DNA of 64,000 nucleotides from Anaeromassilibacillus sp001305115 (GTDB lineage: Bacteria > Bacillota > Clostridia > Oscillospirales > Acutalibacteraceae), in NCBI GenBank assembly GCA_042854365.1, contig AP031437.1, positions 1 through 64,000 of the forward strand, in the 5' to 3' direction. A program made the position numbers and the translations under genes. Positions 57,952 through 64,000 of this stretch are shown here, one piece after another. The notes under the pieces are model-generated. The model was given only the letters and a program-made list of their open reading frames with translations. It had not been told where the DNA came from and ran no database searches. Positions within the stretch are counted from its first letter, which is position 1; every line of letters begins with the position of its first letter.

Positions 57952-58054
57952 CCCCTTTTCGGGCTACCAAGTGAAAGGGATTGTTTCCCTTATCCCAGCG
58001 GGAGGCGGACAGCGGACAAGCTGCCCGCCTCTCCCATTTTCAGGAGGTAAGCCT

Positions 58055-58507
58055 ATGAAAACCATCAATCTGCGGTGGATTTATCCCCACTACCGGCATG
58101 ACGAGTTTGTGGAGGTTAGCGATGAGGTCTGGGAGGCCATACAGCAGGCCCAGCGCGAGATGAACAACTATGAGCGCCGGAAGGTCTACCACCGCGCCTA
58201 CTACTCCCTGGACGCATATAGCTGGACGGAGAACTACGCGCTGGAACACGGGAGATCGCCGGAGGAAATCCTTTTGGAGCGCGAGGAACGGGCCGCCCGC
58301 CTGCGGCTGGTTGCCGCCTTGCCGGAGGCACTGTCTCATACCACTCCAACCCAGGCCCGCCGTGTCCGGGCCTACTACATCGCCGGTATCAACCAGCCGA
58401 AAATTGCCCGGATGGAGGGCGTACACAGCAGCAAGGTCAGCATTGCCATCCGGCGGGGCCTGCGGAATATGCGCCGCTGCTATGACGGCCTTTTCCCGTC
58501 AGAATGA
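58055..58507 (+). CDS. Sigma-like HTH protein, tandem paralogue 1
   Basis: A 150-residue protein beginning MKTINLRWIYPHYRHDEFVE, then a conserved VSDEVWEAI helix and a C-terminal region 4-like HTH (TPTQARRVRAYYIAGINQPK, MEGVHSSKVSIAIRRGL). ATG at 58055 follows CAGGAGG. The next two genes encode the same architecture with the same opening motif, so the set arose by tandem duplication. Confidence 0.8.
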   Translation: MKTINLRWIYPHYRHDEFVEVSDEVWEAIQQAQREMNNYERRKVYHRAYYSLDAYSWTENYALEHGRSPEEILLEREERAARLRLVAALPEALSHTTPTQARRVRAYYIAGINQPKIARMEGVHSSKVSIAIRRGLRNMRRCYDGLFPSE

Positions 58508-58517
58508 GGGCGGGCCT

Positions 58518-58979
58518 ATGCAGACCATCAACCTCAAGCAATATTATCCGTTCTGCACTGAGGACACCCTTGTGGAGGTGTCGGATGAAATCGCCGAGGC
58601 GTTCCTGCTGGACAAGCGGGCCGAGGCCGCCAGGGAACGCAAGATGTACCGCTACAAGGCGTTTTACTCCCTTGACTGCAATGATGGGATTGAGAACGCC
58701 GCCATCGGCTGGGCGCAGCCATCGCCGGAGGATTGCCTGATGGAAAAGGAGGCGCAGGCCGAATATGCCGAACTGCTCCGGCGGCTCTATGAGGCCATTT
58801 CCTCTCTGCCCCCAACGCAGGCCCGCCGCGTCCATGCCCGGTATATGCTGGGGATGAAAGTGAAGGACATTGCTGCGATGGAGGGTATTACCCCATCCCA
58901 GGCGGGGAAGTCCATCCATGCGGCGCTCCGGCGGCTGCGCCGGTACTTCATACGCCGGAAATGGACAAGCAGCCTATGA
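58518..58979 (+). CDS. Sigma-like HTH protein, tandem paralogue 2
   Basis: A 153-residue paralogue: MQTINLKQYYPFCTEDTLVE, VSDEIAEAFL, and an HTH (PPTQARRVHARYMLGMKVKD, MEGITPSQAGKSIHAAL). It begins 11 bases after the previous stop and overlaps the next start by ATGA, so the three are translated together. Confidence 0.8.
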   Translation: MQTINLKQYYPFCTEDTLVEVSDEIAEAFLLDKRAEAARERKMYRYKAFYSLDCNDGIENAAIGWAQPSPEDCLMEKEAQAEYAELLRRLYEAISSLPPTQARRVHARYMLGMKVKDIAAMEGITPSQAGKSIHAALRRLRRYFIRRKWTSSL

Positions 58980-59515
58980 AAACCATCAACCTGAAAAAAT
59001 ACTACTACCCGATTTGCAAGAAGGACACCCTTGTGGAAGTGCCGGATGAGGTGGCAGACGCCATTGCGGAGGAAAGCCGAGCAGAGGACGCCAATGACGC
59101 CAAACAGCACTATCACTGTTACTCTCTGGACGCATCCCCCGGCATGGAAAACCATTTCCCGGAGCAGGCCGTTTCCCCGGAGGATTTTCTGATGGAGAAA
59201 GAAACGGAACGGGAACAGGAGGCCGCCCGCGCCCTGATGGTGGAACGGCTCCAGGAGGCCCTTGCCACTCTGACACCCCGGCAGGCAAGCTGCCTTCATG
59301 CCCGGTTTTGGGAGGGCAAGCCCTTCAAGGAGATTGCCGAGGCCGAGGGCTTTACCACATCGGCTGCCATTGTCACGGTACGCAACGCCATCATCAAGTT
59401 ACAGAAATATTATATCAAGCGCGGCTGGATGGAGCCGCCAAAGGAGAAAGCGATATGCACAAAGAAATCACCACCCAAGCGAAACCGAAAAAAGACGAGC
59501 GCGAAGAAGTCCTGA
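58976..59515 (+). CDS. Sigma-like HTH protein, tandem paralogue 3
   Basis: A 179-residue paralogue: MKTINLKKYYYPICKKDTLV, VPDEVADAIAEES, HTH (TPRQASCLHARFWEGKPFKE, AEGFTTSAAIVTVRNAI), with a Lys-rich tail. The ATG at 58976 overlaps the previous stop (ATGA); an in-frame ATG at 58961 is possible. Its 3' end overlaps the next gene by 61 bases. Confidence 0.8.
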   Translation: MKTINLKKYYYPICKKDTLVEVPDEVADAIAEESRAEDANDAKQHYHCYSLDASPGMENHFPEQAVSPEDFLMEKETEREQEAARALMVERLQEALATLTPRQASCLHARFWEGKPFKEIAEAEGFTTSAAIVTVRNAIIKLQKYYIKRGWMEPPKEKAICTKKSPPKRNRKKTSAKKS

Positions 59516-59751
59516 AGGAGATCCGGCAGCTTGAGAACCGCCAGAAGATTTTGGAGAACAAACAGCGTAACGAGGAACGCAAGGCCCGCACCCGCCGCCT
59601 GATTGAGCGCGGGGCCATTTTGGAGGGCGTGTTCCCTCTGGCCCCTGGCCTTCCCGGCGTAGAGGTCAAGGCGTTCCTGATTGCCCTGTCCCATCTTCCG
59701 GGGGCGGCGGAACTGGCCGCAAAACTGCCGAAATCCGGGGACAAGCCGTAA
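59455..59751 (+). CDS. DUF3847 family protein
   Basis: A 98-residue protein with a charged N-terminal coiled coil (EREEVLKEIRQLENRQKILE...) and a conserved C-terminal segment (RTRRLIERGAILEGVFP). DUF3847 proteins lie next to MobA/MobL relaxase genes in Clostridia elements and may assist the relaxosome (inference). ATG at 59455 follows AAAGGAG; overlaps the previous gene. Confidence 0.85.
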   Translation: MHKEITTQAKPKKDEREEVLKEIRQLENRQKILENKQRNEERKARTRRLIERGAILEGVFPLAPGLPGVEVKAFLIALSHLPGAAELAAKLPKSGDKP

Positions 59752-59763
59752 ATCCCTTGTTTA

Positions 59764-59803
59764 CAAGGGCGCACTTATACACCGTTGCCGGTGTCGTGCG
59801 CCC
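59764..59803 (-). other. Candidate oriT with MobQ-type nick sequence
   Basis: On the minus strand, TAAGTGCGCCCTTG (59764-59777) matches the nick-region consensus I recall for the MobQ/RSF1010 group (TAAGTGCGCCCT). The same site lies in a hairpin: GGGCGCAC (59767-59774) with GTGCGCCC (59796-59803), and inside it ACACCG with CGGTGT. It lies in the 186-bp gap directly upstream of the relaxase gene. Confidence 0.7.
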
Positions 59804-59937
59804 TGCCGGGGGCTGTTGCGTACTTCGTCCGCGATGGGGAGCTACACTCCCCAAACCCCTTGTGCGCCACAGGTCACGGAACATCCGCAAGCGGCTGTCC
59901 CGTCCCCTGCGGCCTGAATATCCCTCACCGAAAGGAG

Positions 59938-61383
59938 GTGCCACCCATAGATTTTTGTCATATCCCCGTCAGCATCATCAAGCGCAGCGAGGGCCGTTCC
60001 GCTGTTGCCGCAGCCGCCTACCGAAGCGGGACAAAGCTGACAAATGAATGGGACGGCCTGACCCATGATTACACCCGGAAGGGCGGCGTTGTCCATGCGG
60101 AAATCATGCTGCCCGCCCACGCCCCGCCAGAGTTTGCAGACCGCTCCACCCTCTGGAACAGTGTGGAGCAGATCGAGAAAGCCAGGGACAGCCAGCTTGC
60201 CCGCGAGATCGAGGCGGCCCTGCCCCGCGAACTATCCAGGGAACAGCAGCTTGCCCTTGTCCGGGCCTATGTGAAGGACAACTTTGTAGACAAGGGGATG
60301 TGTGCTGATTTTGCCATCCATGACAAGGGAACCGGCAACCCCCATGTTCATGTCATGCTGACTGTCCGGCCCCTGAAGGAAAATGGCGCATGGGGCGCGA
60401 AGTGCCGCAAGGCATACGACTTAGACGAAAACGGCCAGCGTATCCCGGATGGGAAAGGCGGCTGGAAGAACCACCGGGAGGACACCACCGACTGGAACGA
60501 CAAAGGGAATGTGGAGATTTGGCGGGCGGCATGGGCGGCTTATACCAACCGGGCATTGGAGGCCGCCGGTCAGCCCGCCCTGGTAGACCACCGCAGCTAC
60601 AAGCGCCGGGGCATTGATAAAATCCCCTCTGTCCACCTGGGGCCAGCGGCCAGCCAGATGGAGAAGCGCGGCATCCGCACCGACAAGGGAGAAGTCAACC
60701 GGCAGATCGCCGCCGACAACAAGCTGCTCAAGGAAATCAAGGCCCGCATTACCCGCCTCTACAACTGGTCTAAGGCCGAGGCGGAAAAGCCGGAGGGCCA
60801 GCAGCCCAGCATGATTGAGTTGTGGGAGGCCCAGCAGCAGCTCAAGCGGCCTGACACCCGCACCGGCAAAATCCGGGCGTTGCAGGAGAGCGCCGCCCTG
60901 TTCAGCTTTATGCAGGCAAACGGCATCCAGTCCATGCAGCAGCTCCATGAAAAAATCGCAGATATGAACACCCGTTACTATGACCTGCGGCGAGGGATTG
61001 TCAAGGCCGAACGCCGGATCGCTGTCCTCACTGAGCGCGGGGAAATGTGGGCGCAGTACAACGAGTACAAGGCTGTCCATAAGCAGCTTGCCAAGGTAAA
61101 GCCGGAGAAGCGGGAACTGTTCGAGCAGCGCCACAGCCGGGAACTGATCCTCTATGACGCGGCGGCCCGATATCTGAAAGAACTGAAAGCCAGCGGCGAG
61201 GAAATCACTCCCAAGGAATGGCGGCGCGAGATAGACCTGCTGGCCGCCCAGAAACAGGTGGACAGCATCGACATGAAGGCCATGCGGGAGGAACTGAAAG
61301 CTGTGGAACGGCTCCGCAAGGCCGCCGACCAACTGGCCCGGCAGGAACGGGATAAGTCCCATGACCGGGGGCCGGAGCGGTAA
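59938..61383 (+). CDS. mobL: MobA/MobL family relaxase
   Basis: A relaxase of about 480 residues that nicks oriT and pilots the strand. The MobA/MobL domain shows SAVAAAAYRSG, HDYTRKGGVVHAEIMLP with the catalytic region before it, and the metal-binding HxHxH-like NPHVHVMLTV; a long helical C-terminus follows. The start is unclear: AGGAGG (59933-59938) is 8 bases before an in-frame ATA at 59947, and no ATG is near. The GTG at 59938 overlaps the ribosome site, and TTG at 59785 lies inside the oriT hairpin. I use 59938 as the conservative coordinate. Confidence 0.9.
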   Translation: MPPIDFCHIPVSIIKRSEGRSAVAAAAYRSGTKLTNEWDGLTHDYTRKGGVVHAEIMLPAHAPPEFADRSTLWNSVEQIEKARDSQLAREIEAALPRELSREQQLALVRAYVKDNFVDKGMCADFAIHDKGTGNPHVHVMLTVRPLKENGAWGAKCRKAYDLDENGQRIPDGKGGWKNHREDTTDWNDKGNVEIWRAAWAAYTNRALEAAGQPALVDHRSYKRRGIDKIPSVHLGPAASQMEKRGIRTDKGEVNRQIAADNKLLKEIKARITRLYNWSKAEAEKPEGQQPSMIELWEAQQQLKRPDTRTGKIRALQESAALFSFMQANGIQSMQQLHEKIADMNTRYYDLRRGIVKAERRIAVLTERGEMWAQYNEYKAVHKQLAKVKPEKRELFEQRHSRELILYDAAARYLKELKASGEEITPKEWRREIDLLAAQKQVDSIDMKAMREELKAVERLRKAADQLARQERDKSHDRGPER

Positions 61384-61482
61384 AGGGTACAGCGTTTTGC
61401 CGACCCCTTTAGGTGCGTCGCGTTTCACGACACCCCTTTATGAAAAACTGTCAACCTTTACTCACGGAAAGGAGATTGCCCT

Positions 61483-61659
61483 ATGAAGCAGATTATTTTA
61501 CCTGTCACCGTCCACCTGAATATCCGCCTGCCCCTTGCCCTCTTGCAGTCGGAACCGGCAGGCGCGCCCACCGGCCCGGAGCCGGAGGCCCATGCCTGCC
61601 AGGGATGCGGCAACTGCGGCGGGTGCGGGAAGTGCCAGCATGAAGAAAAGCAAGCCTGA
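61483..61659 (+). CDS. Small Cys-rich protein (58 aa)
   Basis: A 58-residue protein read by hand: MKQIILPVTVHLNIRLPLAL, a Pro/Gly/Glu linker, then five cysteines spaced every three residues (CQGCGNCGGCGKC) and a charged tail. ATG at 61483 with GGAAAGGAG upstream. The 3' end overlaps the next gene by 20 bases. The Cys ladder suggests metal binding. I do not recognise a family. Confidence 0.7.
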   Translation: MKQIILPVTVHLNIRLPLALLQSEPAGAPTGPEPEAHACQGCGNCGGCGKCQHEEKQA

Positions 61660-62038
61660 ACCCATCCCCGTCATGGACTACCGCCAGTACCGCAGAACGC
61701 GGCGGCTGGTACATGAGTGCTGCAACTATGACGGCGGCAACTGTATCGCGCTGGACGATGGGGAGGAATGTGTCTGCGTCCAGTCCATTTCCTACTCCCT
61801 GTTGTGCCGGTGGTTCCGGGCGGCGGTGCTGCCGCTGGACAGGGAACTGGAAACGGCCCTGTTCCACCGCCTGGACGCCAAGCGGTGCGCCGTCTGCGGG
61901 GCGCTGTTCACCCCCGGCTCCAACCGGGCCAAATACTGCCCGGAATGTGCCGGACGCATGAAGCGTATCAAGGCCGCCCAGCGCAAGCGCAAACAGAGGG
62001 CGAAATGTCACGCTTTAGGGGCCGAAAACCCCTTGTAA
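61640..62038 (+). CDS. Cysteine-rich VLP protein
   Basis: A 132-residue protein with two zinc-ribbon-like regions: ECCNYDGGNC with DGEECVCVQ, and KRCAVCGALF with KYCPECAGR, followed by a basic tail. It matches the Cys_rich_VLP family of mobile elements. ATG at 61640 lies within the end of the preceding gene. Function unknown. Confidence 0.82.
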   Translation: MKKSKPEPIPVMDYRQYRRTRRLVHECCNYDGGNCIALDDGEECVCVQSISYSLLCRWFRAAVLPLDRELETALFHRLDAKRCAVCGALFTPGSNRAKYCPECAGRMKRIKAAQRKRKQRAKCHALGAENPL

Positions 62039-62151
62039 ATCAAGGCTTTTTTTGAGGGTGTCGCTGGGGGCCTGATAGATTTATCCTCTGGCCCCCAAAA
62101 CGGCCCTCTAAAGGCGTACAGAAGCCCAAAACAAACCCCAAGGAGGAACCC

Positions 62152-62904
62152 ATGTCAGACAATCGAAAATATTACTACCTCAAGCTGAAAGAAAACTTCT
62201 ACAACAGCGAAACGATGGTTATTTTGGAGAGTATGCAGGATGGCCTGCTGTACTCCAATCTGCTGCTGAAAATGTACCTCATGTCACTCAAAAGCGGCGG
62301 TATCCTCATGCTCAACGACCATCTGCCCCACACGCCCCAGACCATCGCCACCTTTACCCGCCATCAGGTGGGGACGGTGGAACGGGCCTTGAAGGTGTTC
62401 CTTGAATTTGGCCTTGTGGAGATTTTGACCGACGGGGCCTACTACATGGCCGACATCCAACTGCTGATCGGCCAGTCCTCTACCGAGGGGGAACGGAAAA
62501 AGAAAGAGCGTATGCGGTTGAAGCGTCAAAAACTGCTCCCATCCGGCGGGGCGGACATTTGTCCACCATATAGCCGGGGGGACATTTGTCCACCAGAGAT
62601 TAGAGATAAGAGATTAGATATTAGAGATAAGAGTATAGAGAATAGAGAGAGTGAGAGCGCCCGCGCCTATGGCCGTTACCAGAATGTTTTCCTGACAGAC
62701 GAGGAACTGGCAGACTTGCAGGCCAGCTTTCCCACGGTATGGGGCCAGTACATCGAAAAGCTGTCCGAGTACATGGCCTCTACCGGCAAGCGGTATCAGA
62801 GCCATGCCGCCACCATCCGGCGCTGGGCCAGCGAGGACGCGAAGAAAGCGGCCCTGCCTGCTCGCAATCGGGATTACAGCGTAAAGGAGGATGAAACCGT
62901 ATGA
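62152..62904 (+). CDS. Phage-type replisome organizer
   Basis: A 250-residue protein with an N-terminal replisome-organizer winged helix (YYYLKLKENFYNSETMVILE ... FTRHQVGTVERALKVF) and a DnaD-like C-terminal part. Such proteins melt or mark an origin and bring in the helicase loader, which is the next gene (ATGA overlap at 62901). ATG at 62152 follows AAGGAGG. The middle of the gene has repeats resembling an origin. Confidence 0.88.
   Translation: MSDNRKYYYLKLKENFYNSETMVILESMQDGLLYSNLLLKMYLMSLKSGGILMLNDHLPHTPQTIATFTRHQVGTVERALKVFLEFGLVEILTDGAYYMADIQLLIGQSSTEGERKKKERMRLKRQKLLPSGGADICPPYSRGDICPPEIRDKRLDIRDKSIENRESESARAYGRYQNVFLTDEELADLQASFPTVWGQYIEKLSEYMASTGKRYQSHAATIRRWASEDAKKAALPARNRDYSVKEDETV
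62553..62657 (+). repeat. Origin-like repeats inside the replisome organizer gene
   Basis: GGACATTTGTCCACCA occurs at 62553-62568 and 62580-62595 (27-bp period); each has the palindrome GGACAnnTGTCC and a DnaA-box-like TTGTCCACC. Directly downstream is an AT-rich stretch of imperfect repeats (GATTAGAGATAAGA) to 62657. This pairing of initiator sites and an unwinding-like element looks like a replication origin. Confidence 0.6.
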
Positions 62905-63764
62905 TTGAGATTACCGCAGAAATCCGGGCGCTGATCGACAAGGTAGCCGCCGGTATGGAACTGGCCGGGGACGAGTACATAGACCCGGCAGACGGCCTCA
63001 TTCACTGTAAGAAGTGCGGCGGCCAGAGACAGACCGTTGTGCCATGCTTTGGGAAACCCGGCTATTTCATGCCCCGCTGTATCTGCCAGTGCCAGCGGGA
63101 GGCCGAGGAACAGCGCAAGGCCGCCGAGGAACGGCAGCGCCGCATGGAGCGTATCAAGCGCCGGAAGGCCCAGGGCCTGCAAGACCGCTATCTGTACGAC
63201 TACACCTTTGCCAACGACAACGGCCAAAATCCCCTGATGGACAAGGCCCGCGCCTATGTGGAGAACTGGAAGGAGGCTTACAAGAACAACACCGGCCTGC
63301 TGCTGTTCGGGGATGTGGGAACCGGCAAGTCCTTTTTCGCCGGTTGCATCGCCAACGCCCTGCTTGACCGGGATGTTCCGGTGTTGATGACGAACTTTCC
63401 CACCATCCTGAACCGCCTGACCGGGATGTTCTCCGAGGACAGGGCCGACTTTATCGCCAGCTTTGACGAGTACGACCTGCTTATCATTGACGATTTGGGT
63501 GTGGAGCGCAGCACCGAGTATGCGATGGAGCAGATGTTTTTCGTCATTGACAGCCGCTACCGCAGCCGCAGGCCCATGATAATCACCACCAACCTGAAAC
63601 TGGCCGAACTGAAGAACCCGCCCGACCTGGCCCACGCCCGTATCTATGACCGCATTCTGGAACGGTGCGCCCCGATCCTCTTTGCCGGAAAGAACTTCCG
63701 GGAGGAAAACGCCGGGGCCACCAAACAGGCAGCGAAAGACATTGTGAACCGTAAGAGCGAATAA
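62901..63764 (+). CDS. DnaC-like helicase loader ATPase
   Basis: A 287-residue AAA+ protein: an N-terminal zinc finger (CKKCGG ... CICQC), a basic coiled segment, then the ATPase with Walker A GDVGTGKS and Walker B LLIIDDLG and the sensor ITTNL. This is the DnaC/DnaI-type loader. It overlaps the replisome organizer (ATGA) and completes a replication module for the element. Confidence 0.9.
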   Translation: MIEITAEIRALIDKVAAGMELAGDEYIDPADGLIHCKKCGGQRQTVVPCFGKPGYFMPRCICQCQREAEEQRKAAEERQRRMERIKRRKAQGLQDRYLYDYTFANDNGQNPLMDKARAYVENWKEAYKNNTGLLLFGDVGTGKSFFAGCIANALLDRDVPVLMTNFPTILNRLTGMFSEDRADFIASFDEYDLLIIDDLGVERSTEYAMEQMFFVIDSRYRSRRPMIITTNLKLAELKNPPDLAHARIYDRILERCAPILFAGKNFREENAGATKQAAKDIVNRKSE

Positions 63765-63808
63765 TTGTTTTGCCGGACGGCGCAGCCCCGCCCGGAGAAA
63801 GGAGCGCC

Positions 63809-64000
63809 ATGAGCGAAGAAACCCGTACCATCCAGACCGCAGACACCACCCCGGCCAGAGCGCCGGAGGACGCCCCCGCGCTGGTAAAGAAAATCGGCAA
63901 GACCACCTACAAGGTGCGCGTCCATTTCAGCGACACCAGCACCGAAACCATGAGCGACAAAATCAAGCGTATGCTTAAAAACGAGATACAGCAGATGTGA
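63809..64000 (+). CDS. tnpW: TnpW family protein
   Basis: A 63-residue protein (IGKTTYKVRVHFSDTSTETM, SDKIKRMLKNEI) matching TnpW of Tn4451-like elements. ATG at 63809 follows AGAAAGGAG; the stop is the last codon of the window, so the gene is complete. The right end of the element lies beyond. Confidence 0.85.
   Translation: MSEETRTIQTADTTPARAPEDAPALVKKIGKTTYKVRVHFSDTSTETMSDKIKRMLKNEIQQM

Noticed and set aside
1..64000. tRNA and rRNA genes
   Set aside because: I looked for tRNA T-arm patterns and rRNA signatures and found none I could support.

Overview
The window reads as the replication-origin region of a Clostridia-type Firmicute chromosome, probably in or near the Oscillospiraceae (inference from gene order, protein flavour and the mobile elements; no rRNA gene is present to confirm it). 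It opens with dnaA - oriC-like spacer - dnaN - S4 protein - recF - remB - zinc-ribbon membrane protein - gyrB, then gyrA. Three small YcxB-like membrane proteins and a DUF6054 protein lie between and around the gyrase genes.

13-45 kb is chromosomal accessory DNA: a lipoprotein, NUDIX ADP-ribose hydrolase, S51 peptidase-like protein, PAS/GGDEF/GAF diguanylate cyclase, GluQRS, two GNAT acetyltransferases, two closely related ROK regulators, an unusual [FeFe]-hydrogenase-like protein, a membrane-anchored AraC regulator, a 2188-residue secreted double GH3 glycosidase, a CPA1-type antiporter, a small ribbon-helix-helix protein that falls under usual ORF cut-offs, a secreted subtilase and a siroheme sulfite/nitrite reductase. 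Two repeat regions stand out: eight tandem copies of a ~100-bp element (21.2-22.0 kb, with a ninth copy at 8.9 kb), and an orphan, decayed CRISPR array (39.75-41.29 kb) in which the same two spacers alternate eight times as a 137-bp module, with no cas gene in the window.

From ~44.9 kb to the right edge the DNA is mobile and appears nested. A large serine recombinase on the minus strand has lost its catalytic N-terminus where the left end of a Tn1549-like conjugative element begins (Cys-rich ORF, DUF6017 initiator, PcfB, VirD4/TraG). That element's traG is cut in mid-gene by a second, Tn4451-like mobilizable element: intact large serine recombinase, TnpV, a two-component system with an ABC exporter, four sigma-like HTH proteins, DUF3847, an oriT with a MobQ-type nick sequence, MobA/MobL relaxase, Cys-rich proteins, replisome organizer, DnaC-like loader and TnpW. 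The right ends of all the elements lie outside the window.

The most interesting functional link I see is that three promoters in the inner element (before the response regulator, before the ABC transporter, and before the sigma/mobilization block) carry 11-bp direct repeats at the same distance from the -10 box. This suggests the cargo two-component system also controls the mobilization side of the element.
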